Assembly (NCBI RefSeq): GCF_000722635.1
Contig: NZ_JOKH01000005.1
Span: forward strand, 391,646-455,645
Source of the DNA: Endozoicomonas numazuensis
GTDB lineage: Bacteria; Pseudomonadota; Gammaproteobacteria; Pseudomonadales; Endozoicomonadaceae
DNA length: 64,000 bases
Direction of reading: 5' to 3'
Part shown: positions 1 through 10,596 of the stretch, in pieces
Layout: each line of letters begins with the position of its first letter
Position numbering within the stretch: position 1 is the first letter of the stretch
Translations under genes and position numbers: made by a program
Notes under the pieces: model-generated
The model's input: only the letters and a program-made list of their open reading frames with translations
What the model was told of the DNA's origin: nothing
The model's database searches: none

Positions 1-1137
1 GGGCATAATAGAGCAGGTTGCATACAGCAGTGTGCCACCGGGCTTGAGCAATGACCACATAGTATTAAGAATCTTGCCTTGAAGTTCGGCAAGAGCATCA
101 ATGTCTTCGGGCTTGCGAAGTAACTTAATATCAGGGTGACGGCGAATAACGCCTGTCGCTGAGCAAGGAGCATCCAGCAGAATGTGATCGTACTTCTGTC
201 CATCCCACCATTGTTCAGGTTGTGTGCCATCTCCTGTCATCAGTCTGGCTTTGAGGCCAATACGATCCAGATTTTCCTGCACACGAACCAGACGCTTTTC
301 ATCAACATCCAGAGCATCCAGTTCAATACCAGGATTCATTTCCAACAGCTGACAGGTTTTACCGCCTGGCGCACAGCAAGCATCCAGAACCCGATCTCCT
401 TCTTTAACCGAGAGAAGATTGCCAGACAGCTGAGCAGATTCATCCTGCACACTGACTACGCCGTCGAAAAAACCAGGGAGCTGATCGACCGAGGTGGCTC
501 TGGCCAAAGTGATCCCTTGTGGGGATACCAAAGAAGAGGAAGCCTGAATACAGTCGTCCAGCAATTTTTTAAGGTAGCGATCACGCTTGATATGCTGCTC
601 ATTGACCCTCAGGGTCATAGGCGGAGATTGATTATTGGCTCGAGTGATATCCTGCCAATGATCCGGCCAGGCTTTGCGAATCTTGCCAATCAACCACTGT
701 GGATGGGCGGTAAGACAAATGTCGTCTGAGTCGGACAGTGCGTTCAGCTCTTCTTCCTGACGCTGTGCAGATCGCAGTACACCATTTACCAGGCCTCGGG
801 CCCAGGCTTTGCCCAGTGTTCGAGTCACCTGAACAGTTTCACCAATCGCGGCATGGGCTGGAATACGGGTGTAAAACAGCTGATAGAGCCCTACCAGAAT
901 CAGACTGTGAATCGTCTGTTCTTTCGCCTTCAGTGGCTTATCCATCAGAAAGCTAAGCCAGCTATCCAGACGAAAATAGTAACGTAATGTGCCATAGCAG
1001 AGCTCTGCCAGAAGTGGCTGATCTTTTTGACGCAACCCCTCCTGATATTCAGGAAGAACCTGATTCAGAGACTCACCGGAGACAACACGGTTGATGACTT
1101 TGGCGGCAGCCAGTCGAACGGATGATTGTTTAGCCAT
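1..1137 (-). CDS. rsmB: 16S rRNA m5C967 methyltransferase RsmB (3' end cut by window edge)
   Basis: RsmB (Sun/Fmu) transfers a methyl group from AdoMet to C967 of 16S rRNA. The reverse-strand frame runs open for 379 codons from ATG 1137 to the window edge. A NusB-like helical N-terminal half is followed by a Rossmann methyltransferase with the AdoMet loop DACCAPGGKT, the DAPCSATGV cysteine motif and the YATCS second cysteine motif close to the edge, so only a short C-terminal piece is missing. The start codon shares one base with the fmt stop (TGATG), which implies translational coupling in a def-fmt-rsmB group. Family assignment is secure. Confidence 0.93.
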   Translation of the reverse strand, partial: MAKQSSVRLAAAKVINRVVSGESLNQVLPEYQEGLRQKDQPLLAELCYGTLRYYFRLDSWLSFLMDKPLKAKEQTIHSLILVGLYQLFYTRIPAHAAIGETVQVTRTLGKAWARGLVNGVLRSAQRQEEELNALSDSDDICLTAHPQWLIGKIRKAWPDHWQDITRANNQSPPMTLRVNEQHIKRDRYLKKLLDDCIQASSSLVSPQGITLARATSVDQLPGFFDGVVSVQDESAQLSGNLLSVKEGDRVLDACCAPGGKTCQLLEMNPGIELDALDVDEKRLVRVQENLDRIGLKARLMTGDGTQPEQWWDGQKYDHILLDAPCSATGVIRRHPDIKLLRKPEDIDALAELQGKILNTMWSLLKPGGTLLYATCSIMP

Positions 1138-2102
1138 CAGCTGAATTTTTTCCCGGGTACAAACATATCCCTGCGGCTGTTTAGCAGGTCCTGCACTGAC
1201 ATGGCACGGCTGCCAGATAACTGCACATTAGTCAGACGGAGGATGCCTTCTGCAGTAGCAATATCCAGACCTGACTTGTCTGCCTTAATCAGGGTACCTG
1301 GAGCCTCATCGCTGTTACCTTCCACTCGCTCAGCTTCCCATACCCGAATAGCATTGTCTTCAAGCTCTGTTGTAGCCACTGGCCAGGGATTAAAAGCACG
1401 TACCAGGCAATCCAGTTTTTCCGCAGGCTGGGTCCAGTCTATTCGAGCTTCTTCCTTACTCATCTTATGGGCATAACAAGCGCAGCTGTCATCCTGTTTT
1501 TCTGCAGTGATAGTGCCTTTGGCAATCGCATCAATGGCTTCGATCAGGGCGGGCTGACCCACTTCGATAAGACGGTCATGCAAGTCGGAAGATTTGTCGG
1601 TTATGTGGATGGGGCAGCAGGCTTTAATCAGCATATCACCCGTATCCAGCCCTTTATCCATCTGCATGATGGTAACGCCGGACTCCTCATCCCCTGCCGC
1701 AATCGCACGCTGGATAGGAGCGGCTCCTCGCCATCTGGGCAAAATAGAACCGTGCACATTGATACAACCATATGTTGGAATATCCAGAACACTCTGAGGC
1801 AGAATCAAACCATAGGCTACCACAATCATAAGGTCTGGCTTCAGTGCAGCCAGTTGTTCCCGGGCTTCCTCATCCTTTTTAAGGGACAGTGGCTGAAACA
1901 CCGGAATATCATGTTGCAGAGCCAGCTCTTTCACAGGGCTTGGCTTGAGCTTGCGGCCCCGTCCAGCCGGCCTGTCTGGCTGTGTATACACTGCAACCAC
2001 TTCATGATGGTTGTCTTGCACAGCCTGACTGTCCAGAACCGCTTGGAGGTGGGCACTGGCAAATTCCGGAGTTCCGGCAAAGACAATACGAAGGCTTTTC
2101 AT
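1137..2102 (-). CDS. fmt: Methionyl-tRNA formyltransferase
   Basis: Fmt formylates initiator Met-tRNA using 10-formyl-THF. At 321 residues it has the normal family length. The N-terminal Rossmann domain starts GTPEFA near residue 10 and carries the formyl-THF-binding signature [13 protein letters not shown] near residue 110. The C-terminal OB-fold-like domain follows from about residue 205. It lies between def (148 bp upstream) and rsmB (1-bp overlap), the widespread def-fmt-rsmB order, so formylation and deformylation are made together. Confidence 0.96.
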   Translation of the reverse strand: MKSLRIVFAGTPEFASAHLQAVLDSQAVQDNHHEVVAVYTQPDRPAGRGRKLKPSPVKELALQHDIPVFQPLSLKKDEEAREQLAALKPDLMIVVAYGLILPQSVLDIPTYGCINVHGSILPRWRGAAPIQRAIAAGDEESGVTIMQMDKGLDTGDMLIKACCPIHITDKSSDLHDRLIEVGQPALIEAIDAIAKGTITAEKQDDSCACYAHKMSKEEARIDWTQPAEKLDCLVRAFNPWPVATTELEDNAIRVWEAERVEGNSDEAPGTLIKADKSGLDIATAEGILRLTNVQLSGSRAMSVQDLLNSRRDMFVPGKKFS

Positions 2103-2250
2103 TGGGTTTTCTACAGGCTCGACAGAACGATGGGGATGGCGGCGATGATAGATAAAGTAAGGGGCTGAGTAAATCAGCCATATGCGAAAGTCAGGTTAAT
2201 GTGTCTCCTGGAAGAGTTGCTTTGACCTCTTCCAGGAGCCTGCAAAAGAC

Positions 2251-2760
2251 TTAAGCTGTCGCTAAGCGTCTGTTTTTTACCAGCTTCTTACGGATTCGTT
2301 CCTGTTTAAGGCGAGACAAGTAATCCACAAACAGTTTGCCGTTCAGGTGGTCCAGTTCATGTTGAACACAGACCGCAGGCAGAGCATCCAGATCTTTTGA
2401 GTATTCGTTGCCATCTCTGTCCAGTGCAGTCAGGCGAATCTGAGCCGGGCGATCCAGCAGCTCAAAGAATCCGGGGACAGACAGGCAGCCTTCAGACAGG
2501 TCGGTCAGCTCATCGGTCAACGGCTCAAACGATGGGTTGATCAAAACCAGTGGCTCAGAACCATCGTCGGAAAAGTCCATCACTACAATTCGCAGATGGA
2601 TATCGACCTGAGTGGCAGCCAGACCAACACCCTTGGAGTCGTACATGGTTTCCAGCATGTCGTCCACGATTTTACGAATATCGTCGTTTACTTCAGCCAC
2701 TGGCTCAGCAATGGTGCGAAGTCTTTCGTCAGGGTATTGGAGGATTTCCAGAAGCGCCAT
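2251..2760 (-). CDS. def: Peptide deformylase (main copy)
   Basis: Def removes the N-formyl group from nascent proteins. The three metal-site motifs are intact: GVGLAATQV near residue 45, EGCLSVPG near 90 with the metal-binding Cys, and QHELDHLNG near 132 with both metal-binding His and the catalytic Glu. Length 169 matches class I deformylases. It heads the def-fmt-rsmB cluster and is the probable housekeeping enzyme; a divergent paralogue is at 54859-55467. The AT-rich 284 bp upstream (2761-3044) presumably carries its promoter; I see no gene there. Confidence 0.96.
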   Translation of the reverse strand: MALLEILQYPDERLRTIAEPVAEVNDDIRKIVDDMLETMYDSKGVGLAATQVDIHLRIVVMDFSDDGSEPLVLINPSFEPLTDELTDLSEGCLSVPGFFELLDRPAQIRLTALDRDGNEYSKDLDALPAVCVQHELDHLNGKLFVDYLSRLKQERIRKKLVKNRRLATA

Positions 2761-3044
2761 TCAAATTCTCAAGCTTATTGTCTGTAAAAATTCAGCTTTA
2801 GCTACGTGAACTCAAAGCTGTTTTGTCCGATTAAAAATTAATTTTAAATTTCTTTTAGGTATATAGGTAGTTTTAAGTGCGAACGTTCCATTTTCAAGTG
2901 TTTTATTTTTAAAATCGTGATTGATTCAAGTAACGATATCTGTGTTTAAAGCGGTGATATGGGGATAAATGATTAGATTGACGTGTATTTACAAAGCAAA
3001 GAGGTCATTCGAAATAGATAGGACAAAGCAATGGGTTTCGAATA

Positions 3045-3461
3045 CTACGGCCGCTTAAGCTTTGGCCAGGACTTTGTCGCTTCCAGAACAGCAGTAATGT
3101 CACAGTGTTCCGGCCCTCCGGCATGGCGAATTAATGTATAGGCCAAGTGGCAGGCTGACTGTTTTGGGTAGCCTTTTTTCATCAGTGATCTCACGATCAT
3201 GCGGCTTACCTGGTGCTGAATAAAAAGGCGGGCTTTGTGCTGTTTATGGTAATGAGACTCTGTATACACAGGCCTGTCGGTGACCCATTGAATGAAACTG
3301 GCTTTCTGATCTTTCATGCGAATCATCATTTTTTTAATGATCCGGGCTGAAATTTTTCTGGAGTACCCTTTTTTTTCCAGTTCATCCGATGCCCACTGGA
3401 ATATCTGCCGGTTGGATTCTGACTGTTGAATGGGATGGTTTCTTTCTGAAGTGATTTCCAT
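3045..3461 (-). CDS. Hypothetical basic protein, 138 aa
   Basis: I do not recognise this protein. It is strongly basic, predicted helical and rich in Lys/Arg, His and Gln, with no signal peptide or membrane segment. Two Lys/Arg-rich blocks (near residues 35-55 and 90-105) have a similar ILE/MET-rich helical pattern and could be repeated helical units. No good Shine-Dalgarno precedes the ATG. In Pseudomonas, def and the LysM gene are adjacent and divergent, so this gene is an insertion in an otherwise conserved neighbourhood. It may be real or spurious. Confidence 0.45.
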   Translation of the reverse strand: MEITSERNHPIQQSESNRQIFQWASDELEKKGYSRKISARIIKKMMIRMKDQKASFIQWVTDRPVYTESHYHKQHKARLFIQHQVSRMIVRSLMKKGYPKQSACHLAYTLIRHAGGPEHCDITAVLEATKSWPKLKRP

Positions 3462-3835
3462 GATTTTGCCAGTGCCTGATGACTAAGACTGATATCGGCA
3501 GGCATAATTTAATCTTTCTTACTGTTCTCCTTCAGGCAATCAGCCGTCTTTCATGATTTTCTCAAAGTTCCAGGGTAGGCAAAAATCAAGTAGTTGGATA
3601 GTGTACAGGTTTGGTCAGGGAGTACAGAAAGGTGGTGGCTGGTCGAGAACAATAATTGATCAGTCTTATCCCTGATGAGGCGACAAAGCAGCCTGGAGCC
3701 CAAAAGAAATAGAGGATAAGTCACAATTCTGTGGGTGGATTCTCTTCATGTTGAAGAGTTGGATTGCTCCAAGACAGGGCCAGTTGGTAAACTGCTGGAA
3801 TAAAACCAACAACAAGCGCAAGGGATCGGGAACCA

Positions 3836-4864
3836 ATGAGAAGCATAGTACTGGGCGTTCTTCTGCTCTGTCTGTCGTCAGTAGGGATCGCTTACGAGAG
3901 TCCGATCAAGTCTGATTCTCCCCAGGATTACCTGGTAAAGAAAGGGGATACACTCTGGGAAATTTCCAATCGTTTCCTGAAAAGCCCATGGCTTTGGCCT
4001 GAAATCTGGCACGCCAACCCCCAGATCCATAACCCCCATCTGATTTTCCCCGGCGATCTGGTTAGCCTGGTTTACATCGATGGTCGTCCAAGACTGACTA
4101 TTGTTCGTCGTGGTGAAAGTGGCAGAACCATCAAGCTCAGCCCCAAGGTGAGAACCTTACCTGCTGAATCGGCTATTCCTGCAATTCCACTCAGTGCTAT
4201 TGACGCTTTTCTCAAGAACAGTCGGGTTTTTGCCTCCAAGCAGGAGCTGAATGGAGCTCCCTATGTATTTGCTTCCAGACAAGAGCGAATCATTACCGGT
4301 GCTGGAGACAAGGTTTACGCCCGTGGACGGATCGGATCTCTGGATAAGAATCTGGATATTCTTCGTGCCGGAGAAGTTCTGACGGATCCTGACAGCGGTG
4401 AGATGCTTGGCATTATTGGTCATGAAGTCGCAGATGCCTCTCTGCAGAAAGTGGATAATGGTATTGCCAGCCTGAGTATCAAAGCCAGTCAGCAGGAAGT
4501 CAGACCTGGTGACAAAGTAGTGCCAGCAGACTCTTTCAGTCTTCAAACCACCTTTTTCCCCAGAGCACCCGATGCTCCTGTGGAAGGAAAAATTGTTTCA
4601 GTGGTTGAAGGCGTACAGAAAGTCGGTCAGTTCAACAGCGTGATTGTTAATCGTGGTATCCGCGAAGGTCTGCGCCAGGGCGATATTCTCAATGCCTATA
4701 AGAATCTGATGGTCAAAGATCAGGTGAGTGGTGAAATGATCAAGCTTCCTCCTGAAAAGGCCGGCATGATCATGATTTATCGTCCTTTTGAAAAAGTAAG
4801 CTATGGTATTGTGCTGACTGCCTATGAAGAAATAGGTGTAGGAGATACTCTGAAAAGCCCTTGA
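3836..4864 (+). CDS. LysM peptidoglycan-binding protein upstream of dprA
   Basis: Probable exported cell-wall-binding protein. A signal peptide (residues 1-19, cleaved after GIA) is followed by a single LysM domain at about residues 30-80 (YLVKKGDTLWEISNRFL ... NPHLIFPGDLV). The remaining 260 residues are the extension found in the family located beside dprA in Pseudomonas (PA0020 type) and contain no catalytic motif I know. It is separated by 6 bp from dprA and probably co-transcribed. The 374-bp gap upstream (3462-3835) holds no gene that I can see. Molecular function unknown. Confidence 0.88.
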   Translation: MRSIVLGVLLLCLSSVGIAYESPIKSDSPQDYLVKKGDTLWEISNRFLKSPWLWPEIWHANPQIHNPHLIFPGDLVSLVYIDGRPRLTIVRRGESGRTIKLSPKVRTLPAESAIPAIPLSAIDAFLKNSRVFASKQELNGAPYVFASRQERIITGAGDKVYARGRIGSLDKNLDILRAGEVLTDPDSGEMLGIIGHEVADASLQKVDNGIASLSIKASQQEVRPGDKVVPADSFSLQTTFFPRAPDAPVEGKIVSVVEGVQKVGQFNSVIVNRGIREGLRQGDILNAYKNLMVKDQVSGEMIKLPPEKAGMIMIYRPFEKVSYGIVLTAYEEIGVGDTLKSP

Positions 4865-4870
4865 GGTTCA

Positions 4871-6001
4871 ATGACTCAGCAAACCTGTGATTCCAACTGG
4901 CAGCAGCTACGAAAATGGCTGCTGCTTTCGTTTCAGCCCGGTCTCGGTGCTGTACGGTTTAATGCGCTGATTCGAGAGTTTGGTTCAGCAGACGCTATCC
5001 TGTCTGCTTCTTATCATGCGCTCAGAGCAGGGCTGCCGGAAAAGCTGGCAGCGCAATTATCATCCAATCCTGAGACTCCGGAGATTGTTGATCGGTTGAA
5101 CTATTGCCGACAATGGCTGGAATCCAGTAAAGCTCATCATATTATTACCCTTCAATCTTCGCAGTATCCTGTTGCTCTCAAAGAATTAAGTGACCCCCCT
5201 CCCCTGCTTTATGTGGTCGGTAATATTGATTTATTAAATGAACCTCAGCTGGCAGTCGTTGGCAGTCGCAGGCCAACTCCTCAGGCTCGGCGTCTAGCTC
5301 AGGAGTTAGCCAGAGATCTTTCCAGAAAAGGATTGATTATCACCAGTGGCATGGCTTTGGGTATTGATGCAGCCGCTCATCAGGGGGTGTTGGGCAGTTA
5401 TGGCAGTACGATAGCCGTACTGGGAACCGGAGTAGATGTCATTTACCCCAGAAGTCATGGTGATCTCTACCAGGCTATAGCCATGCAAGGGGCTGTCGTC
5501 AGTGAGTTTCCGTTGGGAACGACGCCCAACCCCGGGAATTTTCCAAGAAGAAATCGCATCATCAGTGGTTTGTCATCAGGCGTATTGGTGGTTGAAGCTG
5601 CACTGAACAGTGGTTCTCTCATTTCGGCCAGGCTAGCTGCAGAGCAAGGACGTGAGGTATTTGCGGTACCGGGGTCGGTTTTAAATCCTCTCAGTCGGGG
5701 CTGCCATAAACTGATTCGGGAAGGTGCAGTGCTGGTGGAGTCGGCAGAGGATATTCTCATTGAGCTGCAAAACTATCTCAGACCTTTTGTGGAATCTTCA
5801 GACGAACCTGAGACAATCAGCTCCGACTTATCTGGCGTGCAGAGAGTCATTCTGGAGAGCCTGAATGGTGAAGCTGTCAGTGTGGACCTGATCTGTCAGA
5901 TATCGGGACTTTCGTTTGATGAAGTCTCTGTCATTCTGACTGAAATGGAGCTGGAGGGTTTTATCGAATCGGTTCCAGGCGGTTATACCAGAACAGGGTG
6001 A
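4871..6001 (+). CDS. dprA: DNA processing protein DprA
   Basis: DprA loads RecA onto incoming single-stranded DNA during natural transformation. Domains: an N-terminal SAM-like/HhH region (about 1-80), the LOG/Rossmann core with GSRRPT (about 130), SGMALGIDAAAH (about 160), GTGVDVIYPRSH and FPRRNRIISGLS, and a C-terminal winged helix (about 310-370). Length 376 is normal for the family. It follows the LysM gene closely. Confidence 0.96.
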   Translation: MTQQTCDSNWQQLRKWLLLSFQPGLGAVRFNALIREFGSADAILSASYHALRAGLPEKLAAQLSSNPETPEIVDRLNYCRQWLESSKAHHIITLQSSQYPVALKELSDPPPLLYVVGNIDLLNEPQLAVVGSRRPTPQARRLAQELARDLSRKGLIITSGMALGIDAAAHQGVLGSYGSTIAVLGTGVDVIYPRSHGDLYQAIAMQGAVVSEFPLGTTPNPGNFPRRNRIISGLSSGVLVVEAALNSGSLISARLAAEQGREVFAVPGSVLNPLSRGCHKLIREGAVLVESAEDILIELQNYLRPFVESSDEPETISSDLSGVQRVILESLNGEAVSVDLICQISGLSFDEVSVILTEMELEGFIESVPGGYTRTG

Positions 6002-6095
6002 CGCATTTTTGCGCAAAAAATAATCATTTACCTTCTTCTTCAAAGATTATTACAAGATTTTTTAATGCTTATTCGCTCAATCGTACAAGTCTTCT

Positions 6096-6101
6096 TATAA
6101 T
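6096..6101 (+). promoter_or_regulatory. Possible -10 element upstream of purE
   Basis: A consensus TATAAT lies 48 bp before the purE start. The -35 region 17-18 bp upstream (TTCGCT/TCGCTC) is poor. I see no clear PurR operator. Likely the promoter of the purE-purK pair, but this rests on the -10 hexamer alone. Confidence 0.4.
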
Positions 6102-6148
6102 CTATCCGAATCATCTACCAAGAATCACACGGCTTACAGGAGTTTGAG

Positions 6149-6634
6149 ATGGAAGTCGGCATTATTATGGGGTCGAAGTCAGACTGGCCAACGATGAAAC
6201 TGGCGGCAGAAATGCTGGATCGGTTTGGGGTCAGCTATGAAACCAAAGTTGTTTCAGCACACCGGACTCCCCAGCTGTTGGCGGACTATGCCACAAGTGC
6301 AAAAGAGCGAGGTCTCAAGGTCATTATTGCAGGTGCGGGTGGCGCAGCCCATCTGCCTGGCATGGCTGCAGCATTTACCAGTTTGCCTGTTTTGGGGGTA
6401 CCGGTTCAGTCTAAAGCTCTGAAAGGTATGGATTCATTGCTGTCCATTGCTCAGATGCCCAAGGGAATTGCTGTGGGTACTCTGGCTATTGGCGAAGCCG
6501 GTGCCGCTAATGCGGGTATTCTGGCGGCACAGATCATCGGGACGCACGATGAATCGGTCATGGCTAAAGTAGAAGCTTTCCGTAAAGAGCAAACCGACAC
6601 TGTTTTGGCTAATCCCAATCCGGCTGAGGATTAA
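6149..6634 (+). CDS. purE: N5-carboxyaminoimidazole ribonucleotide mutase
   Basis: PurE converts N5-CAIR to CAIR in purine synthesis. Class I signatures are clear: [10 protein letters not shown] at the N-terminus, SAHRTP near residue 43 and the glycine loop [11 protein letters not shown] near 70. Length 161 is typical. A strong Shine-Dalgarno (AGGAG) precedes the ATG. purK starts 4 bp after the stop, so the two act as one operon supplying and using N5-CAIR. Confidence 0.97.
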   Translation: MEVGIIMGSKSDWPTMKLAAEMLDRFGVSYETKVVSAHRTPQLLADYATSAKERGLKVIIAGAGGAAHLPGMAAAFTSLPVLGVPVQSKALKGMDSLLSIAQMPKGIAVGTLAIGEAGAANAGILAAQIIGTHDESVMAKVEAFRKEQTDTVLANPNPAED

Positions 6635-6638
6635 TCTG

Positions 6639-7778
6639 ATGCATGTTTTAGTGCTGGGGGCAGGCCAGTTGGCTCGAATGATGTCACTGGCTGGTGCACC
6701 ACTGAACATTAAAATCTCTGCGTATGATGTTGGCAGCGAATCAGTGGTCCATCCTCTGACTCAAATAAAAATGAGTGGCGATTTGGAATCGGCTATCAGG
6801 CAAGCCGATGTCATTACCGCAGAGTTTGAGCACATTCCTCTTGATATTCTGGCTATCTGTGAGAAGAGCGGCAAGTTCCTCCCTTCTACAGAAGCTATAA
6901 AGTCTGGCGGCGATCGGCGTATCGAGAAAAAATTGCTGGACGATGCGGGCGTAAAAAACGCCAGATATTGTGTCATTCATTCTTATGAAGATTTTCAGAA
7001 AGCGATTGAGCTTGTGGGTGTCCCCATGGTGCTCAAGAGTGCACTGGGCGGCTATGACGGCAAAGGTCAGTGGCGTTTAAAAGAAGCTGATCAGGCTGAT
7101 GCTATCTGGGCAGAAATGGCTGAATGCATCAGTGCTACTGAAAATCAGGCTATTGTGGCCGAAGAGTTTGTACCTTTTGGTCGTGAAGTCTCTCTGGTTG
7201 GAGCCCGAAGTAAGGATGGAGCCTTAGCAGTCTATCCGCTGGCAGAAAATGTACACACTAACGGGGTGTTGAGTCTTTCTACTGCAATTACCGATCAGGC
7301 ATTGCAGGAGCAGGCAAAACAGATGTTCAGTGCGGTCGCTGAGAGTCTGGATTATGTCGGTGTATTGGCACTGGAGTTCTTTGATGTGAATGGCCATTTA
7401 CTGGTCAATGAGATTGCTCCAAGAGTGCACAACTCCGGGCACTGGACCCAGCAAGGCTCTGAAATCTGCCAGTTTGAAAATCATCTGCGTGCTATCTGTG
7501 GAATGCCTCTGGGCAGTACCCGACTTATCCGTGAAACCACCATGATCAACATCCTGGGTGAAGACTCTCTTCCAGAAGCGGTGATGGCGATGGAGGGATG
7601 TCATATTCACTGGTACGGCAAAGATAAGCGATCCGGCCGAAAGATGGGCCACATCAATGTGTGTGGCGAGAGCACTGACAGTGTGCAGAGTAAGCTCTGT
7701 GCTCTGGCAAAGGTGCTCGATCAAGTGGCTTACCCTGCACTGCATGAGTTTGCTGAGAAGTCATCGATAAAGACTTGA
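6639..7778 (+). CDS. purK: N5-carboxyaminoimidazole ribonucleotide synthase
   Basis: PurK is an ATP-grasp enzyme that carboxylates AIR with bicarbonate and ATP to give N5-CAIR for PurE. Seen: the N-terminal preATP-grasp motif [11 protein letters not shown], the ATP-grasp loop [13 protein letters not shown] near residue 130, and [13 protein letters not shown] near 260. Length 379 is slightly longer than E. coli PurK. It is followed by a MITE copy at 7790-7951. Confidence 0.96.
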   Translation: MHVLVLGAGQLARMMSLAGAPLNIKISAYDVGSESVVHPLTQIKMSGDLESAIRQADVITAEFEHIPLDILAICEKSGKFLPSTEAIKSGGDRRIEKKLLDDAGVKNARYCVIHSYEDFQKAIELVGVPMVLKSALGGYDGKGQWRLKEADQADAIWAEMAECISATENQAIVAEEFVPFGREVSLVGARSKDGALAVYPLAENVHTNGVLSLSTAITDQALQEQAKQMFSAVAESLDYVGVLALEFFDVNGHLLVNEIAPRVHNSGHWTQQGSEICQFENHLRAICGMPLGSTRLIRETTMINILGEDSLPEAVMAMEGCHIHWYGKDKRSGRKMGHINVCGESTDSVQSKLCALAKVLDQVAYPALHEFAEKSSIKT

Positions 7779-7789
7779 GTCATTCTTTT

Positions 7790-7951
7790 GGAGCCTGACC
7801 GAGGATAGCGCTCGAGCATAAAATTCAGTAGAACGAGTCAGCTTTTTCGTTGGATTTGTGCGAATAGTTGATCTATTTAAGCAAATTCAACGGATAAGAT
7901 GGCCGCTCTTTCTGGATTTCAGGCCGAGCTGTCTATTCTTGGTCAGGCTCC
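7790..7951. mobile_element. MITE family A, diverged copy
   Basis: About 162 bp with terminal inverted repeats GGAGCCTGACCGAGGATAG and CTATTCTTGGTCAGGCTCC. The interior matches the 168-bp element at 59973-60140 along its length (AAAATTCAGTAGAACGAG, GTGCGAATAGTTGA, TTTAAGCAAATTCA, TTCTTTCTGGATTT) with scattered substitutions. The right-hand flank reads TTCTAGC, a remnant of the CTAG target. It has no coding capacity. It lies between purK and tsaC. Confidence 0.85.
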
Positions 7952-8015
7952 TTCTAGCGGCGGTTACACAGCCTTGCTAGAATCCGCTACTCGCTGATCA
8001 AGTTGATGAAACTCT

Positions 8016-8561
8016 ATGTCTAAAGTTCAGGCTGTTATCGAACAGGGCGGTGTCATAGCCTACCCTACGGAAGCGGTCTGGGGGCTCGGATGTGACCCCT
8101 GGAATCGGGAAGCTGTTTATCAGGTGCTGGATATCAAGCATCGCCCTGTTGAAAAAGGGTTGATACTGGTAGCTTCATCTCAGCAGCAGATTGCACCCCT
8201 GCTTTCCGGTTTGACCGAGACTCAGCTTGAAACCCTGTCAGCCAGCTGGCCAGGACCTTATACCTGGCTGCTGCCTGATCCTGACAAATGGACGCCGGAC
8301 TGGGTTCGTGGAAAATTCGACACGGTAGCGGTCAGGATCAGTGCCCACCCAGTGGTTAAAATGCTCTGTGAACAGGCAGGGCATCCGCTGGTATCTACTT
8401 CTGCCAATCGAGCAGGAGAACCTCCTTTGATGACAGAGCAGCAGGTTCAGGAACAGATGGGAAACCAGGTGTCACTGATTGTTTCCGGTGAAACAGGCCC
8501 ACAGGCTGAACCCTCTGAAATTCGTGATCTTCAGACAGGACAAGTGATACGAGCTGGTTGA
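8016..8561 (+). CDS. tsaC: Threonylcarbamoyl-AMP synthase (TsaC/YrdC)
   Basis: TsaC makes threonylcarbamoyl-AMP from threonine, bicarbonate and ATP for t6A37 tRNA modification. The Sua5/YciO/YrdC domain fills the protein: GGVIAYPTEAVWGLGCDP at residues 11-28, KHRPVEKGLILV with the family KxRxxxK-type motif, and the C-terminal STSANRAGEPP. Length 181 is normal for the short bacterial form. It lies just upstream of hemF, as in Pseudomonas. Confidence 0.95.
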   Translation: MSKVQAVIEQGGVIAYPTEAVWGLGCDPWNREAVYQVLDIKHRPVEKGLILVASSQQQIAPLLSGLTETQLETLSASWPGPYTWLLPDPDKWTPDWVRGKFDTVAVRISAHPVVKMLCEQAGHPLVSTSANRAGEPPLMTEQQVQEQMGNQVSLIVSGETGPQAEPSEIRDLQTGQVIRAG

Positions 8562-8576
8562 TCCCAGCTCTGTTAA

Positions 8577-9584
<1,008 letters not shown>

Positions 9585-9600
9585 TAAGATAGGAAAAAGA

Positions 9601-10437
9601 ATGGCTATACCTGTTGATCATTACGCTGTGATGGGAAATCCCATTGAACACAGCAAGTCGCCCAGAATTCATGCCATGTTTGCAGAGTCCGTCGGACATA
9701 AGCTGAGCTATAACACTCAGCTGGTTCCGGTGAATGACTTTGAAGAAGCGGTAACACGCTTCTTTGATAATGGAGGCTACCTTGGTTTGAGTGTGACCGT
9801 GCCTTTCAAAGAACAGGCCTGGACGTTATCCGTTGTTCGGACGGCAAGAGCTGAGAAAGCAGGTGCAGTCAACACCCTCTGGATGGATGAGCAAGGTGAT
9901 CTGAACGGTGACAATACCGATGGCCTGGGGCTGGTTCAGGATCTGGCGGTTAACAACGGTGTTTCAATCAAAGGGGCTCGGGTCTTGATTCTGGGGGCTG
10001 GTGGAGCGGTACGAGGTGTTCTGGAACCTATCCTTTCGCAGGAACCATCTGAGCTGGTGATTGCCAATCGTACTGTCAGCAAGGCCGAGACGCTGGCCGG
10101 TCTGTTTCCAGAGAAACCTGTGAAAGCTTGTGGTTTTTCTGAGTTGGAAGGAAGCTTTGATATTATCATCAACGGCACATCCGCCAGTTTGCACGGAGAC
10201 CTACCTCCTGTTCCTGTCACAGTGATTGCATCTGCGACCTGCTGCTACGACATGATGTATTCAGCCTCTCATACCGTATTCAATCAGTGGGCGTTGGATC
10301 ATGGTGCTGGAAAAGTCATAGATGGTCTGGGTATGCTGGTAGAACAAGCTGCAGAGCAGTTTGCGATCTGGAGAGGTGTTCGTCCTGAGACTACTCCTGT
10401 TCTTGAAATGCTTAGAAAAGAGCTCCCTGGTAGCTGA
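9601..10437 (+). CDS. aroE: Shikimate dehydrogenase (NADP+)
   Basis: AroE reduces 3-dehydroshikimate in the chorismate pathway. Seen: HSKSPRIH shikimate site near residue 16, VTVPFKE with the catalytic Lys near 66, NTDGLG with the catalytic Asp near 104, and the NADP loop GAGGAVRGV followed by NRTVSKAE (the Arg that selects NADP). Length 278. It probably forms an operon with hemF; a 14-bp inverted repeat follows the stop. Confidence 0.96.
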   Translation: MAIPVDHYAVMGNPIEHSKSPRIHAMFAESVGHKLSYNTQLVPVNDFEEAVTRFFDNGGYLGLSVTVPFKEQAWTLSVVRTARAEKAGAVNTLWMDEQGDLNGDNTDGLGLVQDLAVNNGVSIKGARVLILGAGGAVRGVLEPILSQEPSELVIANRTVSKAETLAGLFPEKPVKACGFSELEGSFDIIINGTSASLHGDLPPVPVTVIASATCCYDMMYSASHTVFNQWALDHGAGKVIDGLGMLVEQAAEQFAIWRGVRPETTPVLEMLRKELPGS

Positions 10438-10450
10438 AGTACTTGGAAAT

Positions 10451-10479
10451 CTCAGGGCTCTTTCTGAAAGAGCTCTGAG
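10451..10479 (+). terminator. Stem-loop after aroE
   Basis: Inverted repeat CTCAGGGCTCTTTC / GAAAGAGCTCTGAG with a 1-nt spacer lies 13 bp after the aroE stop. There is no uridine run, so it may be an mRNA 3' end or processing structure rather than a full intrinsic terminator. Confidence 0.45.
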
Positions 10480-10596
10480 TGTAAGGGCGAACCATCGGTG
10501 TCAGGCTCAAGATTCTGCTATTTTCCTTGTTGTTTAACGATTTAAAATGAACATTCAGGGAACGGTTCTTCAACACCGGAAGACAGATTCAATATT

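Noticed and set aside
184-729. 181-codon plus-strand frame at the window start
   Set aside because: Lies fully antisense to rsmB, whose reverse-strand frame carries all methyltransferase motifs.
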